Source: Acidisphaera sp. L21 (GTDB lineage: Bacteria; Pseudomonadota; Alphaproteobacteria; Acetobacterales; Acetobacteraceae). Taken from it: DNA of 55,461 bases. The stretch is from positions 1 through 55,461 of the forward strand of contig NZ_LMUY01000152.1 of NCBI RefSeq assembly GCF_009765685.1, in the 5' to 3' direction. Shown here one piece after another: positions 7,731 through 16,343 of the stretch (position 1 is its first letter; every line of letters starts with the position of its first letter). The notes under the pieces were generated by a model. The model saw only the letters and a program-made list of their open reading frames with translations. It did no database searches and had not been told where the DNA came from. Both the position numbers and the translations under genes were made by a program.

Positions 7731-9566
7731 CTAGCCAAGGCCGCCCAGGTTCGACCTGGCAAAAAAATTCTGCCGCGAGCCGTCAACACCAGGCCCCGCC
7801 ACCGGCAGGACACCCTCACGTTCCAGCCGGGCGGCCAGCGCGCGGGGAGATGTTCTCCATTCCCGTGCAAGTTGGCCGCCGCTGACATGAGCATCCAGGA
7901 ACCAGCTTGTATCGGCTGCAGAAATGCGGCCATTCCAGGATGGGAGCAGACCGCGATCGACCAGATTGGCGACGACTTGCCATTTGAGGCCCATCCGCTC
8001 GGCCGCCGCCTGCAGCGTCATGCTTTCCGGGTCTTCCAGCGCCCGGCACAGGCAGCGTACCTCGGCTGAAGAGAACCTGAGCTGCTTGAGTCCAACGGCC
8101 GACCTGTCGCGCAGCCGCACTTGCAGGTTTCCTTCAGAGACCTTGGCAAGCATGGCAGCCAGCCCGATACCCCGGCGGCGGAGCGCTTCGGCGGCAGCAT
8201 CAAAGTCCATGGTCCGTCCGCTCCACTCTTCCGACGCCTCTGCGGCGAGTTCATCCGGCAGGCCAAGGACAGTCTGGCGGGCAAAGGCCCACGGGCCCCG
8301 GCCATCAGCCAGCCCGCGGTGCACCGGCTGCACCAAGCCATTTTGGACCAGGGATCGCATCCTGGGCACGCAAATTCCGAGTGCTGCGGCCGCTTGCGCC
8401 AGAGTCATGGAATCCGAGACGGCCGTGGCAAGATGTTCGACCGCTGAGCGGCTGATCAGCATGGGGATGCCACGCCCCTCGCTGGCTACCGGGGGCACCA
8501 AGCCCGCCGCCATTATGCGCTTGACCCTGGTGCCCCTCGTCTTCAGCTGCTTGGCGGCCTCCAGCAAGCCCAGCGCCGGGACGGCTTGCTCACAAACGAG
8601 CAGCCGGGAGCGATGCGTGCGCCGGGCAAGCTCCGGATCGCGTGCGACAAAACCTGCGGCGGCCTGCGCCAGAGCGTCCTTGACAGGACCGGCGGCCATC
8701 TCGGTCAACCAGTTGTAAAACGCTCCCAGTGACTTGCGTGCACCATACCGGCCACGCCGATCAGCGGACATTGCCTCCTGCCTTGCCAGGAAGCCGTGAA
8801 TAGATGCAGGCCAGTCCTCCAGAGCCTGCATGCCTGCACCGACTACTCCTGCGACCGTGTCGGGACCTGCCGCAACCAATGCTTCGATGCGCCGCTGACG
8901 GGGCCAAGCGGTCAGGAACATGCCCAACGACATCAGCAGACGCAGCAAATCCCCGGAGCTGCAGCACGCGAGTGGAGCGGCCAGCCAGGCCGCCTCATGG
9001 GGTTCCAGCAGGTCCAGGAGCTTGCCCGCAACGACCGCTTCGCGCCCGGAGACACTCTGGAATTCTTTCAAGGCGTATGCACCGCATGCGCATCGCTCCA
9101 TGCCCGGCTCACGCCAGCCAAAGCGCTTGTGGCAGCCAGGGCAGCGTTCGATGAGCCGCACGCCGTGCTCGCCACAGGCCGTTGCCAGCGCCAGGTCCCA
9201 GCGCGCTCGATGGTAGAGTGATAGGCTCAGGCATTGCGGGCAGAAGCGTCTGCAGTCCAGCCGGATGAACTCGCGGCTGATCTCGCCGCCGAGAAAATGC
9301 TGGTGCGCCGATCGTCCAGCACGCCGATAGCTCATGGCGACAAGCTGAGCTTCGTCCGCCCTGGCCAACAGCGCCAATGAGGACAGATCGGCATTGGTCG
9401 CCGCGGAGCCCGGCTGGCGCAGGCCCGCCAGGATGGCGAGCTTGTCCGCCGAGGCAAATCGGGTCCGGTCTGCAAGGCGCATGATAAAGCCGGGCAGGCT
9501 CTCGTCGGCGCGTGGCGTAGCGCCGACGGAGAGGTGTCTGCCCGGGTCACCCTTTGAAGGCGACAT
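7731..9566 (-). CDS. tnsD: TnsD/TniQ-family target-selection protein (long form)
   Basis: A 611-residue protein with a TniQ N-terminal domain (PRADESLPGFIMRLADRTRF) and the zinc-finger series CPQC, CGEH, CPGC, CACG (from about residue 110). The remaining ~400 residues contain several HTH-like segments (for example ALGICVPRMRSLVQNGLV and ERMGLKWQVVANLVDRGLL). Length and layout match TnsD-like proteins, which bind a fixed chromosomal attachment site, more than short TniQ. The start ATG 9566 is chosen because it overlaps the end of tnsC by 20 bp; a longer frame begins at 9635 deep inside tnsC. It is the last gene of the tnsABCD operon. The target site is not evident. Confidence 0.85.
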   Translation of the reverse strand: MSPSKGDPGRHLSVGATPRADESLPGFIMRLADRTRFASADKLAILAGLRQPGSAATNADLSSLALLARADEAQLVAMSYRRAGRSAHQHFLGGEISREFIRLDCRRFCPQCLSLSLYHRARWDLALATACGEHGVRLIERCPGCHKRFGWREPGMERCACGAYALKEFQSVSGREAVVAGKLLDLLEPHEAAWLAAPLACCSSGDLLRLLMSLGMFLTAWPRQRRIEALVAAGPDTVAGVVGAGMQALEDWPASIHGFLARQEAMSADRRGRYGARKSLGAFYNWLTEMAAGPVKDALAQAAAGFVARDPELARRTHRSRLLVCEQAVPALGLLEAAKQLKTRGTRVKRIMAAGLVPPVASEGRGIPMLISRSAVEHLATAVSDSMTLAQAAAALGICVPRMRSLVQNGLVQPVHRGLADGRGPWAFARQTVLGLPDELAAEASEEWSGRTMDFDAAAEALRRRGIGLAAMLAKVSEGNLQVRLRDRSAVGLKQLRFSSAEVRCLCRALEDPESMTLQAAAERMGLKWQVVANLVDRGLLPSWNGRISAADTSWFLDAHVSGGQLAREWRTSPRALAARLEREGVLPVAGPGVDGSRQNFFARSNLGGLG

Positions 9567-10581
9567 CCTTGTGGCTCTGCCGTGTGCGACCGCGAAGCCG
9601 GGTGACGGGGTTGTCGGCAGGCTCGCCACCGCCACCCTGCCCGTGAGTGAACAACTTGGGATTCTGCCGCCGCAACCTTGAACCGGAAAATGCCCCTGCG
9701 ATGTGTTCGAGCGTCATCTTTGGGCACTGCCGGGCAAGCACCTCGTCCACGGCGTTCATCGCGGCAACCTCGAGCAGGGTTGCAGCATGTCCGATTTGAC
9801 CCAGGCTGGCCGCGAGCAGGGGTTTGGCAATAGCTTCACCGGTCAGGTTCGAGAGCCGCCCGAACACGAATTCCTTGAGGTGCTCGTCGAGCTCGCGCAA
9901 GACATCCAGGAACATCATCCGTTCGGCGGTCACATTCCAGTCCAGGGGCTGGAGCTCGTGGTCGAACAAGATGCGTCCAGACAATTCGGGGCTTGCATCA
10001 AGCAACCGCTGGGCCTCGAACGTCCCTGAGATGACCATTGAGAACCGGGCCTCGTTGGTCAGGTCCTTGAGGACCCCAGCCAATAACTTGGCTGCATCGG
10101 TCTTCTTCCTATCGATGCCCTGATGGGTCTCCTCGATCAGGATGAGCCGCAATCCCACGGTCTTGGCCAGGGCAACAATGTTGTCCTGGATGTCAAAGCG
10201 CCGGTTGCCCTGACCAGCAACTTGCTTGATTGTCAGATTGGCCAAAATGGAAAACAACCGTTCCAGGAAATTTTTTGTGGTGGTGTCCGGCATGCGTAGC
10301 AGCACGACTTCCATGAGGTCGGCAGGGTCTCCTTCGGCGTTCACGCGGCCATTGACGACAGTCGGATAACGGGCCTTGTAGTCGCGCAGGATTTTGGTCT
10401 TGCCACTGCGGGTATCACCAAGCAGCGTCAGGACGCCGCCCTCGGAACCGCCGTTGTCACGACGGTGCAGCTTGGCAATGTCGTCCTGGATTCTGGTGAC
10501 CCGTTCGTAAGGCACGAAGACCTCACGCAGCCCATTGATGTTCAGCTCAAGTCCGGCACGGTCATGTTGTAAGCTAGGCAT
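9547..10581 (-). CDS. tnsC: TnsC/TniB AAA+ ATPase, transposition regulator
   Basis: A 344-residue AAA+ ATPase. Walker A is GDTRSGKT (residues about 55-62) and the Walker B strand is LRLILIEE (acidic pair about 150-151), with a following GTFEAQRLL sensor-like segment. It would polymerise on target DNA and bridge TniQ/TnsD to the TnsB transposase. ATG 10581 has GAAAGGAA 8 bp upstream; a TTG two codons earlier is less likely. It lies 24 bp after tnsB and overlaps tnsD. The C-terminal tail is Gly/Arg-rich, as in other TnsC proteins that contact TnsA/TnsB. Confidence 0.9.
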   Translation of the reverse strand: MPSLQHDRAGLELNINGLREVFVPYERVTRIQDDIAKLHRRDNGGSEGGVLTLLGDTRSGKTKILRDYKARYPTVVNGRVNAEGDPADLMEVVLLRMPDTTTKNFLERLFSILANLTIKQVAGQGNRRFDIQDNIVALAKTVGLRLILIEETHQGIDRKKTDAAKLLAGVLKDLTNEARFSMVISGTFEAQRLLDASPELSGRILFDHELQPLDWNVTAERMMFLDVLRELDEHLKEFVFGRLSNLTGEAIAKPLLAASLGQIGHAATLLEVAAMNAVDEVLARQCPKMTLEHIAGAFSGSRLRRQNPKLFTHGQGGGGEPADNPVTRLRGRTRQSHKDVAFKG

Positions 10582-10605
10582 AATCAAAGTTCCTTTCGGT
10601 TGTTT

Positions 10606-12885
10606 TCAGTTGTCGTTTCGCAGGCTGCGTGCCTGAATGCGTGGGCGCGCAGCCTGCGTTTTGACCCGGGATGCTACAGGTGGCACGTCGGCAAGCGGTG
10701 CCGCCAGAACTTCGGGGGTATCGTCCTGGGTGGCGGGTAGCACGTCGCCCAGACTGTCTCCGGCAGGGGCCTGCTGGCCGATGCCCGCAAACTTGGCGAC
10801 CTGGCTGCCAACCTTGCCGTTACCCGTGCCAGCCCGGACGGCTTTTGCTGCCGCCTCGAACAGGGCCACTTCCTGGTCACGCATCCGCTGCTTGGCAGCC
10901 ATAAGTGCGCGCTGGTCGAGCGCCCCAAGTTCGGGTTTCTTGGTGTTCTTGAGGATGCGGTCGTGGGCGAACACGGACAGGCCGCGCATGTAGTCAGCCA
11001 GGAGCGGCTTGAGTTCCTCGTCTTTGCGGCTGAACGGGTTGATGACCCAGGCCTGGGAGACGTCGTACTCGTTAATACGCACCTCGACCTCCATCCCCTC
11101 GCGAAAAGAGGGATGGCGCATGATGTGGTTGAGCGGGGCGCCTGGCCCCTCCGTCCATGTCAGGCCACCGAAGGTGACGCCGCGCACATCAAGTTTGCAT
11201 TTTTCCACACGGGTCAGCAGGACATTGAGGTCGGCTTTCTTGGGCACCGCGCGCGGCAGCGTGCGGCTGGCCTGTTCCTGCCAGACGCGCAGCGGAATGT
11301 CGTGGATGCCGCGGTGATAGGACCGGGCGTAGACCAAGCTGATCCACTCCCAGATGCGGCGATATAGTTCACTGTACGTAATCCACGCTTCGCCATCTTC
11401 GTCGACGCCTGCAACCTGCTTTTCGCCAGGCAGCTTTGCGCCGAGCAAGCCGTAAATGACGTCCTCTTTCAGGGTTCGCCAAAAGCGCTCGATGCCGCCC
11501 TTGTATTCGGGCATTGCAACAGGCTCGTAGTCAATCATGACTTGGAGCGAGAGGCCGATACGTTTAACGGTTTCGTTCACGTAGTCTGGGCCCATGTCGA
11601 AGTAGAAGGTCTCCGGAGCTCCAGTCGGATACTCATAGTTCAGGTCGGGAATCAGCTTGTGCAGGAACCCTTTGGGTGACATTGCCTGGCGAAGGCACTG
11701 CAGGTTGGCCCCAATGGATTGGTTCTCAAAATTCAGGTGGGCTGCCAGTGGCATGCGGCTGGCCTTGTCCAGGGCAGCCGTGAGCCACGGGCATCCGAGC
11801 ACGACACCCGTTTTGTCGTCTTTGACGCGCAGGTTGATGAAGGAGTGGTCCACCTCGACCCGCTCCAGGATACATTTGATCTCCGGGGCTTTGCCGACTT
11901 GGCGGAACAGCCGGTCGGCGTCCTCCTTGGTCCCGCGGCGGCGTGCCACGGTATACTGGTCGACTTCCTCTCGCATCCAGCGCGCGACGTGAGCTTCGCT
12001 GGGGCACGTCAGTGCGCGGCCTGGGAAATCCTTATTCCACTTAGAAACCAACTCCAAAAGTGCGGCGTAGACCTTATTCTTCTTGTTCTTGCGCCGCTGG
12101 AGCCAAAGCTTGTCCACCGCTTCGGAGAGCCATTGCTCAACGCGCGGATTCATGTAGCGCTTGTGAGGTCCCTGCAGGTCATGCCGGGGTGCTACTGCGC
12201 GGATGTCGCCACCTGCGCGCTCGACTTTGGTCAGCCACTTGCACCATGTGCTAAAGGCGGGCGGCGACACCTTGTGTGCCTCTGCCACTGTGGCAAGGAA
12301 GGGCTCCACGTATTTCTGTGACAAGAATCGGGGGCGGACACGGTCTTCCTCCGGCACTTCCGGCTTGTGGCGGGCGAAAAATGAACCCGGATTTCGCCAG
12401 GCATCAAAGAAGAGCGCAAATTTCTCCACCGGCTTCCGTACACTTTGGGGAAGGCTGGTGATGGGAATGGACAGGATCTGCCGGGTGCGCTCATCCAGCT
12501 CGGCACCGGGCGCACTCACCATCTCGATGTCGCCCTCATAGCAGGCGGCCTGGAAGTCCTTAAGCGAAATGGAGCCGGTCTCGTCGGTTGCTGCGTCCTG
12601 CAAGCTGATGATGCCGCTACGAACCACGCAGACCCGCCAAGTGGCGTCGTTCCAGCGCATGTAGGCGCCCTTGCGCGGCCGATCGCCATGCAGCACCAGA
12701 GGGCGAACCCGCCGCTCGATAACCTTGGCTTCGACGCCAGCGAACCATTCAGCCAGCCTGAGCTGTTCGCGCTCGCCGGTCAGGACGTTTTCGAGGGCGA
12801 CACCTGTCTCGCCAAGTCCGTCGATGCGCCAGGTCCCGCCGTTCCAGCGTGCGGTCTCCCCGCGTGCGGGCAGGTCCAGGTTCAT
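10606..12885 (-). CDS. tnsB: TnsB/TniA DDE transposase
   Basis: A 759-residue transposase of the Mu/Tn7 TnsB type. N-terminal DNA-binding domains precede an integrase core with Asp346 (VEVDHSF), Asp430 (FYFDMGPDY) and Glu466 (YKGGIERFWRTLKED). The 36-residue gap between the second Asp and the Glu fits the DDE/D35E spacing. A Mu-type C-terminal beta-barrel follows, then a long tail probably contacting TnsC. It cuts the 3' ends and joins them to target DNA. The start codon overlaps the tnsA stop as ATGA, showing translational coupling. All three acidic residues are present, so strand transfer should be possible. Confidence 0.92.
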   Translation of the reverse strand: MNLDLPARGETARWNGGTWRIDGLGETGVALENVLTGEREQLRLAEWFAGVEAKVIERRVRPLVLHGDRPRKGAYMRWNDATWRVCVVRSGIISLQDAATDETGSISLKDFQAACYEGDIEMVSAPGAELDERTRQILSIPITSLPQSVRKPVEKFALFFDAWRNPGSFFARHKPEVPEEDRVRPRFLSQKYVEPFLATVAEAHKVSPPAFSTWCKWLTKVERAGGDIRAVAPRHDLQGPHKRYMNPRVEQWLSEAVDKLWLQRRKNKKNKVYAALLELVSKWNKDFPGRALTCPSEAHVARWMREEVDQYTVARRRGTKEDADRLFRQVGKAPEIKCILERVEVDHSFINLRVKDDKTGVVLGCPWLTAALDKASRMPLAAHLNFENQSIGANLQCLRQAMSPKGFLHKLIPDLNYEYPTGAPETFYFDMGPDYVNETVKRIGLSLQVMIDYEPVAMPEYKGGIERFWRTLKEDVIYGLLGAKLPGEKQVAGVDEDGEAWITYSELYRRIWEWISLVYARSYHRGIHDIPLRVWQEQASRTLPRAVPKKADLNVLLTRVEKCKLDVRGVTFGGLTWTEGPGAPLNHIMRHPSFREGMEVEVRINEYDVSQAWVINPFSRKDEELKPLLADYMRGLSVFAHDRILKNTKKPELGALDQRALMAAKQRMRDQEVALFEAAAKAVRAGTGNGKVGSQVAKFAGIGQQAPAGDSLGDVLPATQDDTPEVLAAPLADVPPVASRVKTQAARPRIQARSLRNDN

Positions 12886-13595
12886 GGCCGATACCCCAGG
12901 ACATCAAAGCCAAGCACCGCCATACCGGCATTCAGGCCCGTGTTGATGTCGAGGCGGAGATAACCAAACGCTGCCAGACACAGCAGCTGGTTCCAGGACA
13001 CTGCATCGCCACCCAGGCTTCGATGGATTTCGCCCAGCGCGATAGGGCATCTGTGGCTCCAAGCATCGGCCAGCTTGCCCGGCATCTCCTGGTTCCAATC
13101 GCGCAAACGGTTGACGAACAGCGCCCGGGCGATCGGCAGCCGCACATCACTGAGAAGCTCCTCTTCAGTGATGACATCGAAGTGGCAGTCGGCCTCGCGG
13201 TAAGCCCTGGCCACCGCGCCGTGTCTCTCCCGGCCCCTCTCGGATGGCGTCACTCCAGAGCGTAGCAGCCGGATCGCCCGCTTTCGGTGACCCTCGTCAA
13301 TGATAAAGTCGGGCTTGAATTCTACCGGCTCGCCGTAGAGCTCAAGCTTGATCGGCGTGGTCTGCGCCGTCCAGCTATCCACATCGGGCCGGGCGTCCAG
13401 GAGCATGGCCATATGCTTGTGGAAGTAGTGGCGCAGCCCCTCCATCCGCTCGGCTCCCTTGACGGTGGGAAACCACGACTTGATGTTTGGGCTGGTGCTG
13501 CCGAGCTTATCTGAGCGTGGCTTACAGGCCTTGGAGGTTTTGAACTTCGGGGACCAGTTGGAAGCCGAGGCGATACCGATGCAGTGCTTGCGCAT
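12882..13595 (-). CDS. tnsA: TnsA-like protein with degenerate nuclease site
   Basis: A 237-residue protein at the position of tnsA, first gene of the operon and coupled to tnsB. The conserved TnsA layout is visible: a helix ending LLDARPDVDSW (about 65-75), VEFKPDFIIDEG (92-102) and the C-terminal FDVITEEEL (about 138-146). TnsA cuts the 5' strands with a restriction-endonuclease-like centre. Here only Asp96 of PDF remains: the usual E-x-K is AIRLL (Arg109, Leu111), and the upstream Glu aligns with His59. I infer a catalytically dead TnsA kept for a structural role with TnsB/TnsC. The alignment is by eye. Confidence 0.8.
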   Translation of the reverse strand: MRKHCIGIASASNWSPKFKTSKACKPRSDKLGSTSPNIKSWFPTVKGAERMEGLRHYFHKHMAMLLDARPDVDSWTAQTTPIKLELYGEPVEFKPDFIIDEGHRKRAIRLLRSGVTPSERGRERHGAVARAYREADCHFDVITEEELLSDVRLPIARALFVNRLRDWNQEMPGKLADAWSHRCPIALGEIHRSLGGDAVSWNQLLCLAAFGYLRLDINTGLNAGMAVLGFDVLGYRP

Positions 13596-13656
13596 TCTCG
13601 TTTCCCGACGAGAGGATAGGCGCGCCTTGATGGCGCGGGCGGACTAGACGGGAAAC
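13596..13656 (-). promoter_or_regulatory. Nested hairpins in the tnsA leader
   Basis: Directly before the tnsA start, the mRNA sense TCTCGTCGGGAAACGAGA (13613-13596) forms a 6-bp stem with a 6-nt loop holding the likely ribosome site GGGAA. The same bases can instead pair over a longer range: GTTTCCCG 13600-13607 with CGGGAAAC 13649-13656. An inner CGCGCC/GGCGCG stem lies at 13621-13637. Mutually exclusive structures over the start region suggest translational control of the tns operon. This is inferred from base pairing only. Confidence 0.45.
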
Positions 13657-14028
13657 TGCGTTATTGAGGCACGGCATCCAGGCAGGCAGGCTTGGCAAAC
13701 CCAGGTGCCCCCAGGGACGGATGTGCCAAAACGCGCTCGTGCACTGCTATCGAGAGCCAGTGGAGATTGAAGCATGGTTTATCCGGCAAGCTTGGTTCTA
13801 GGGAACCGTTGCACCCCCAGGCAACCTGGAGGCGAAGACGCTCAGTGCGTGCTTATCTGCTTGCTCATGACGGCGGCACTTTTAGTCTGACACAGACTGT
13901 GTGTCCAGCGCATTCTTCGTTGTTAGCTGGCATATCTAGAAATCATCAAATGATAGGTCAGGTTTGACTATCCCCTGGTCGCTTGCATCGGACGGCGCGA
14001 CCTTCTTCGTGTCGTGGTGGAGGTTGCA
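13657..14028. other. Non-coding region with three short palindromes
   Basis: No gene is visible. Three small perfect stems occur: GGTTC-TAGG-GAACC (13794-13807), CCAGG-CAA-CCTGG (13817-13829) and AGTCTG-ACA-CAGACT (13884-13898). This is where a Tn7-like element would normally have its tnsA-side end, but no repeat matching the array at 5361-5494 is present. The stems could belong to operators or an untranslated RNA. Confidence 0.35.
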
Positions 14029-14514
14029 ATGGGCGTTGTCATCCAAGGAGCAGAGTGGGGATCAAGGCTGGAGCTAGGCGCCGAAGGCCTGCGCCAGCGA
14101 GGACCGGCTGATCCATTTGTCGAGGCCATGAACCGGACCACCGATGAGGCCGACCGCCTGGCCATCGCAACCCGGGCGCTCAGGCGTGATCCGGACTGCA
14201 TAGAGGCCAACCTCGTCGTGGCGGCCGCATGCCAGGATGAGGAACTACGTCTGGCGTATCTGAATATTGCCGTTGAGGCCGGAGCAGCGCTTTGGGGTTT
14301 CGTAGAGGATAAGTGCAACTTGGCAGCTGTCCACGGCGCGCGCCCCTGGTTCCAGGCGATTAAGGCTCTGGGAGACGCGTTGGCTGAGGCAGGAGACCAT
14401 AGTTCGGCTGCTGATTGTTTTGACAGGTTGTTGAAGCTTGATCCGGGCGATCGCCTCGACGCCCGGACAGCACAAGAGTGCCTTCGGGATACGCGGAGTC
14501 ATCCCAAGTGGTAA
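14029..14514 (+). CDS. Small TPR-like protein
   Basis: A 161-residue soluble protein with tetratricopeptide-like helices. ATRALRRDPDCIEANLVVAA (about 46-66) and ALGDALAEAGDHSSAADCFDRLLKLDPGDRLDART (about 115-150) each show the small/large pattern and the LDPGD turn seen at TPR ends. TPR proteins mediate protein contacts; no enzymatic motif is visible. ATG 14029 is chosen over GTG 14014 because GGAGG lies 6 bp upstream. Its last bases form the junction with the inverted ligD piece: the TAA stop is immediately followed by ligD-derived sequence. It is therefore possible that the original C-terminus was altered by that rearrangement. Confidence 0.6.
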   Translation: MGVVIQGAEWGSRLELGAEGLRQRGPADPFVEAMNRTTDEADRLAIATRALRRDPDCIEANLVVAAACQDEELRLAYLNIAVEAGAALWGFVEDKCNLAAVHGARPWFQAIKALGDALAEAGDHSSAADCFDRLLKLDPGDRLDARTAQECLRDTRSHPKW

Positions 14515-14625
14515 TGCCGGATGGGTTTGGAGGGCACTATCTGTAAGAGGGCTGATGCTCCATACCGTCCTGGACGCGGAGCTGACTGGCTCAAGGTAAA
14601 ATGCAACGGACGCGAGGCATTCGTC
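14515..14625 (+). pseudogene. ligD: Inverted fragment of ligD (ligase motifs IV-V)
   Basis: Read on the plus strand, this segment encodes CRMGLEGTICKRADAPYRPG and then RGADWLKVKCNGREAFV. These are ligase motif IV (EG-x-x-x-K) and motif V (WLKVK) of an ATP-dependent LigD-type DNA ligase. The N-terminal part of the same ligase lies next to it on the opposite strand and stops just before these motifs would be expected. The segment is therefore an internal piece of ligD that has been flipped. It has no start codon of its own and cannot make a functional product. Confidence 0.8.
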
Positions 14626-15728
14626 CGCATCGCGTCAGCTTCCCCAGGGTGATGATCGCTATAGCGCAGCATCCCCTTCCAAATAGGCAGACCGTGGAGG
14701 ACTCGCTTGCGATCAAGCAGGGTGCACGCTTTCAGGTCCCAGCCATCCACGTGGACAAGGTCGAAAGCGTAGAAATCAAGCTTGTCATCATGTCCGGCTT
14801 TCAGTGCGGCCTGCAGACCTGGAAAGCTGGAGACGCGGTCTTCACGCAACGATACGAGTTCGCCGTCCATCAGGAGGGATTGGACCGGAAGGTTGGCAAT
14901 GGCCTCGGTAACAGATGGCATCCGTGCCGACCAATCGCGACCGTTCCGTGTTAGAAGCCGGACCAAGGCGCCATCTTTGACTACGAGAAGACGATAGCCA
15001 TCAAACTTGATCTCACTGACCCATCCTGCACCCGTCGGTGCTGTTTCGGCTATCATGCAAAGCTGGGGTTCTTGAACCGCTTGCAGGCTGGAGAGTACAG
15101 CGCCCGATGCAGGAGGCACCTTGGCGACAGCAGCTCGTTGGCGCCCTTGCTTCTGGTTTGTGGGAAGCGGGATGTCCCGCTCCAGGGACAGGGCGTCAAC
15201 GCCATCCCAGGCGAACTCATCATGCCCCTTAATGAGAAACCAGCCTTCTTGTTTTCTGGCATCACGGCGCACGCGTGCAAGCGTGAATCGGCCGTGCAGG
15301 CGCTGCCCTCGCAGTTCGAAGCGCAGGCTCCCCCGCTTCATCCCCTTTTCCGGGTCTTCAAGCGCCTTCCACGTGCCGCTGTCCCATGTCTCCACCGTTC
15401 CGGCACCATACTGCCCATCTGGAATCCTGCCCTGGAAAGATGCGTAGTCGAGCGGATGGTCCTCAACGTGCACAGCAATCCTGCGGTCTGCTGGATCAAG
15501 CGACGGCCCCTCGCGGACTGCCCAGCTCCAGAGCACCCCACCATGCTCAAGGCGGAAATCGTAGTGCAAGCCAGCGCGGTGAGCTTGATGCTTCTGTATG
15601 ACAAACATCGGCTCCGTGGAGAGCTTAGTATCTGCCTCGCGGCGAGGCGCAGGCTCAGATGTAAGGCTGAAGCCACGCTCTGCTTTGTAGGCAGCAATCC
15701 TACTGCCCGTCACCGCCCGCTCGGCCAT
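14626..15728 (-). pseudogene. ligD: ligD remnant: 3'-phosphoesterase domain + broken ligase domain
   Basis: This encodes the front of a LigD end-joining protein. A 3'-phosphoesterase domain covers residues about 40-180 (VIQKHQAHRAGLHYDFRLEH, AVHVEDHPLDYASFQGRIP, GQYGAGTV), followed by the start of an ATP-dependent ligase domain with the adenylated lysine Lys242 (SEIKFDGYR) and motif III (LDFYAFDLVHVDG). After RYSDHHPGEADAM the normal sequence ends. The next piece is inverted (14515-14625), and the remaining ligase and polymerase domains are absent (full LigD is about 800-900 residues). The open frame continues to 14499 through antisense sequence. The phosphoesterase domain might still fold; ligation is lost. 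No ku gene is in the window. Confidence 0.85.
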
Positions 15729-16067
15729 CACAGCAGCCTTGAAATGGGTGAAGATCGACCACTGGGCGCAGCCTGGCGATGGGCATCACAATGTCTCATC
15801 TTTCGGGACACCACCTGTTGCCTGGCTACCGCAACGTGGGAAGGCCGATTCTGATTCCCCTCAACGACTTAGCTTCTGCAGCGCGCTTCCAACATCAGAC
15901 TAGGGGCTGACCAACATGAAATCGTGTGGTTAACAGCCGAGGCTTGCTGCCCTCGCGACTGTAGGTCGGCGAACTACCACAATCACAATCATAGGATTGA
16001 GCGTCAGCGCTGCTATTCCAGGAACGAGATCGCCCGAAAAAGGCCCTTGCTGCCGGGCCACGCCTGT
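15729..16067. other. Intergenic region between ligD remnant and dnaE2 operon
   Basis: I see no gene here. The ligD and small gene-dnaE2 units diverge from this stretch, so it should contain their promoters. Apart from the LexA box at its right edge I recognise no element. Confidence 0.5.
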
Positions 16068-16082
16068 GTTCTCTCTTCGTTC
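16068..16082. promoter_or_regulatory. LexA (SOS) box of alphaproteobacterial type
   Basis: GTTCTCTCTTCGTTC is an exact match to the alphaproteobacterial LexA box GTTC-N7-GTTC. It lies 21 bp upstream of the GTG start of the small gene that precedes dnaE2. dnaE2 is a classical SOS gene, so position and sequence agree well. Confidence 0.8.
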
Positions 16083-16103
16083 CGGTAGTTGGAGGGGGCT
16101 GAC

Positions 16104-16343
16104 GTGAGCGACGACAAGAAGGCAGCTCTGCGCCAGGCTACAACGGCTGAGATACGTGACACGCTGTCGTTTGCGCTGCGCTTCGACGGCCGCAAGCGTG
16201 TACATCACGCAGACGAGGCGATGGCACACATCACCGCTGAGCGGCTCATTGCCCATCTCGAGCGATCTGGCTTTGTGCTGATGAAGCGGCCTGGCCGCGG
16301 CGCACCGACAACCAGTGGGCATCGGCATCCGAATTCCGACTGA
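16104..16343 (+). CDS. Small conserved-type protein in operon with dnaE2
   Basis: A 79-residue hydrophilic protein ([20 protein letters not shown] ... [19 protein letters not shown]). It has no domain I can name. The helix [18 protein letters not shown] resembles small alphaproteobacterial proteins of unknown function. GTG 16104 is chosen because GGAGGGGG lies 5 bp upstream; an in-frame TTG at 16089 has none. Its TGA overlaps the dnaE2 ATG by one base, so the two are translationally coupled and share the LexA box. In many bacteria imuA-imuB stand in this place; neither is present. A helper role for DnaE2 is possible but not shown. Confidence 0.65.
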   Translation: MSDDKKAALRQATTAEIRDTLSFALRFDGRKRVHHADEAMAHITAERLIAHLERSGFVLMKRPGRGAPTTSGHRHPNSD

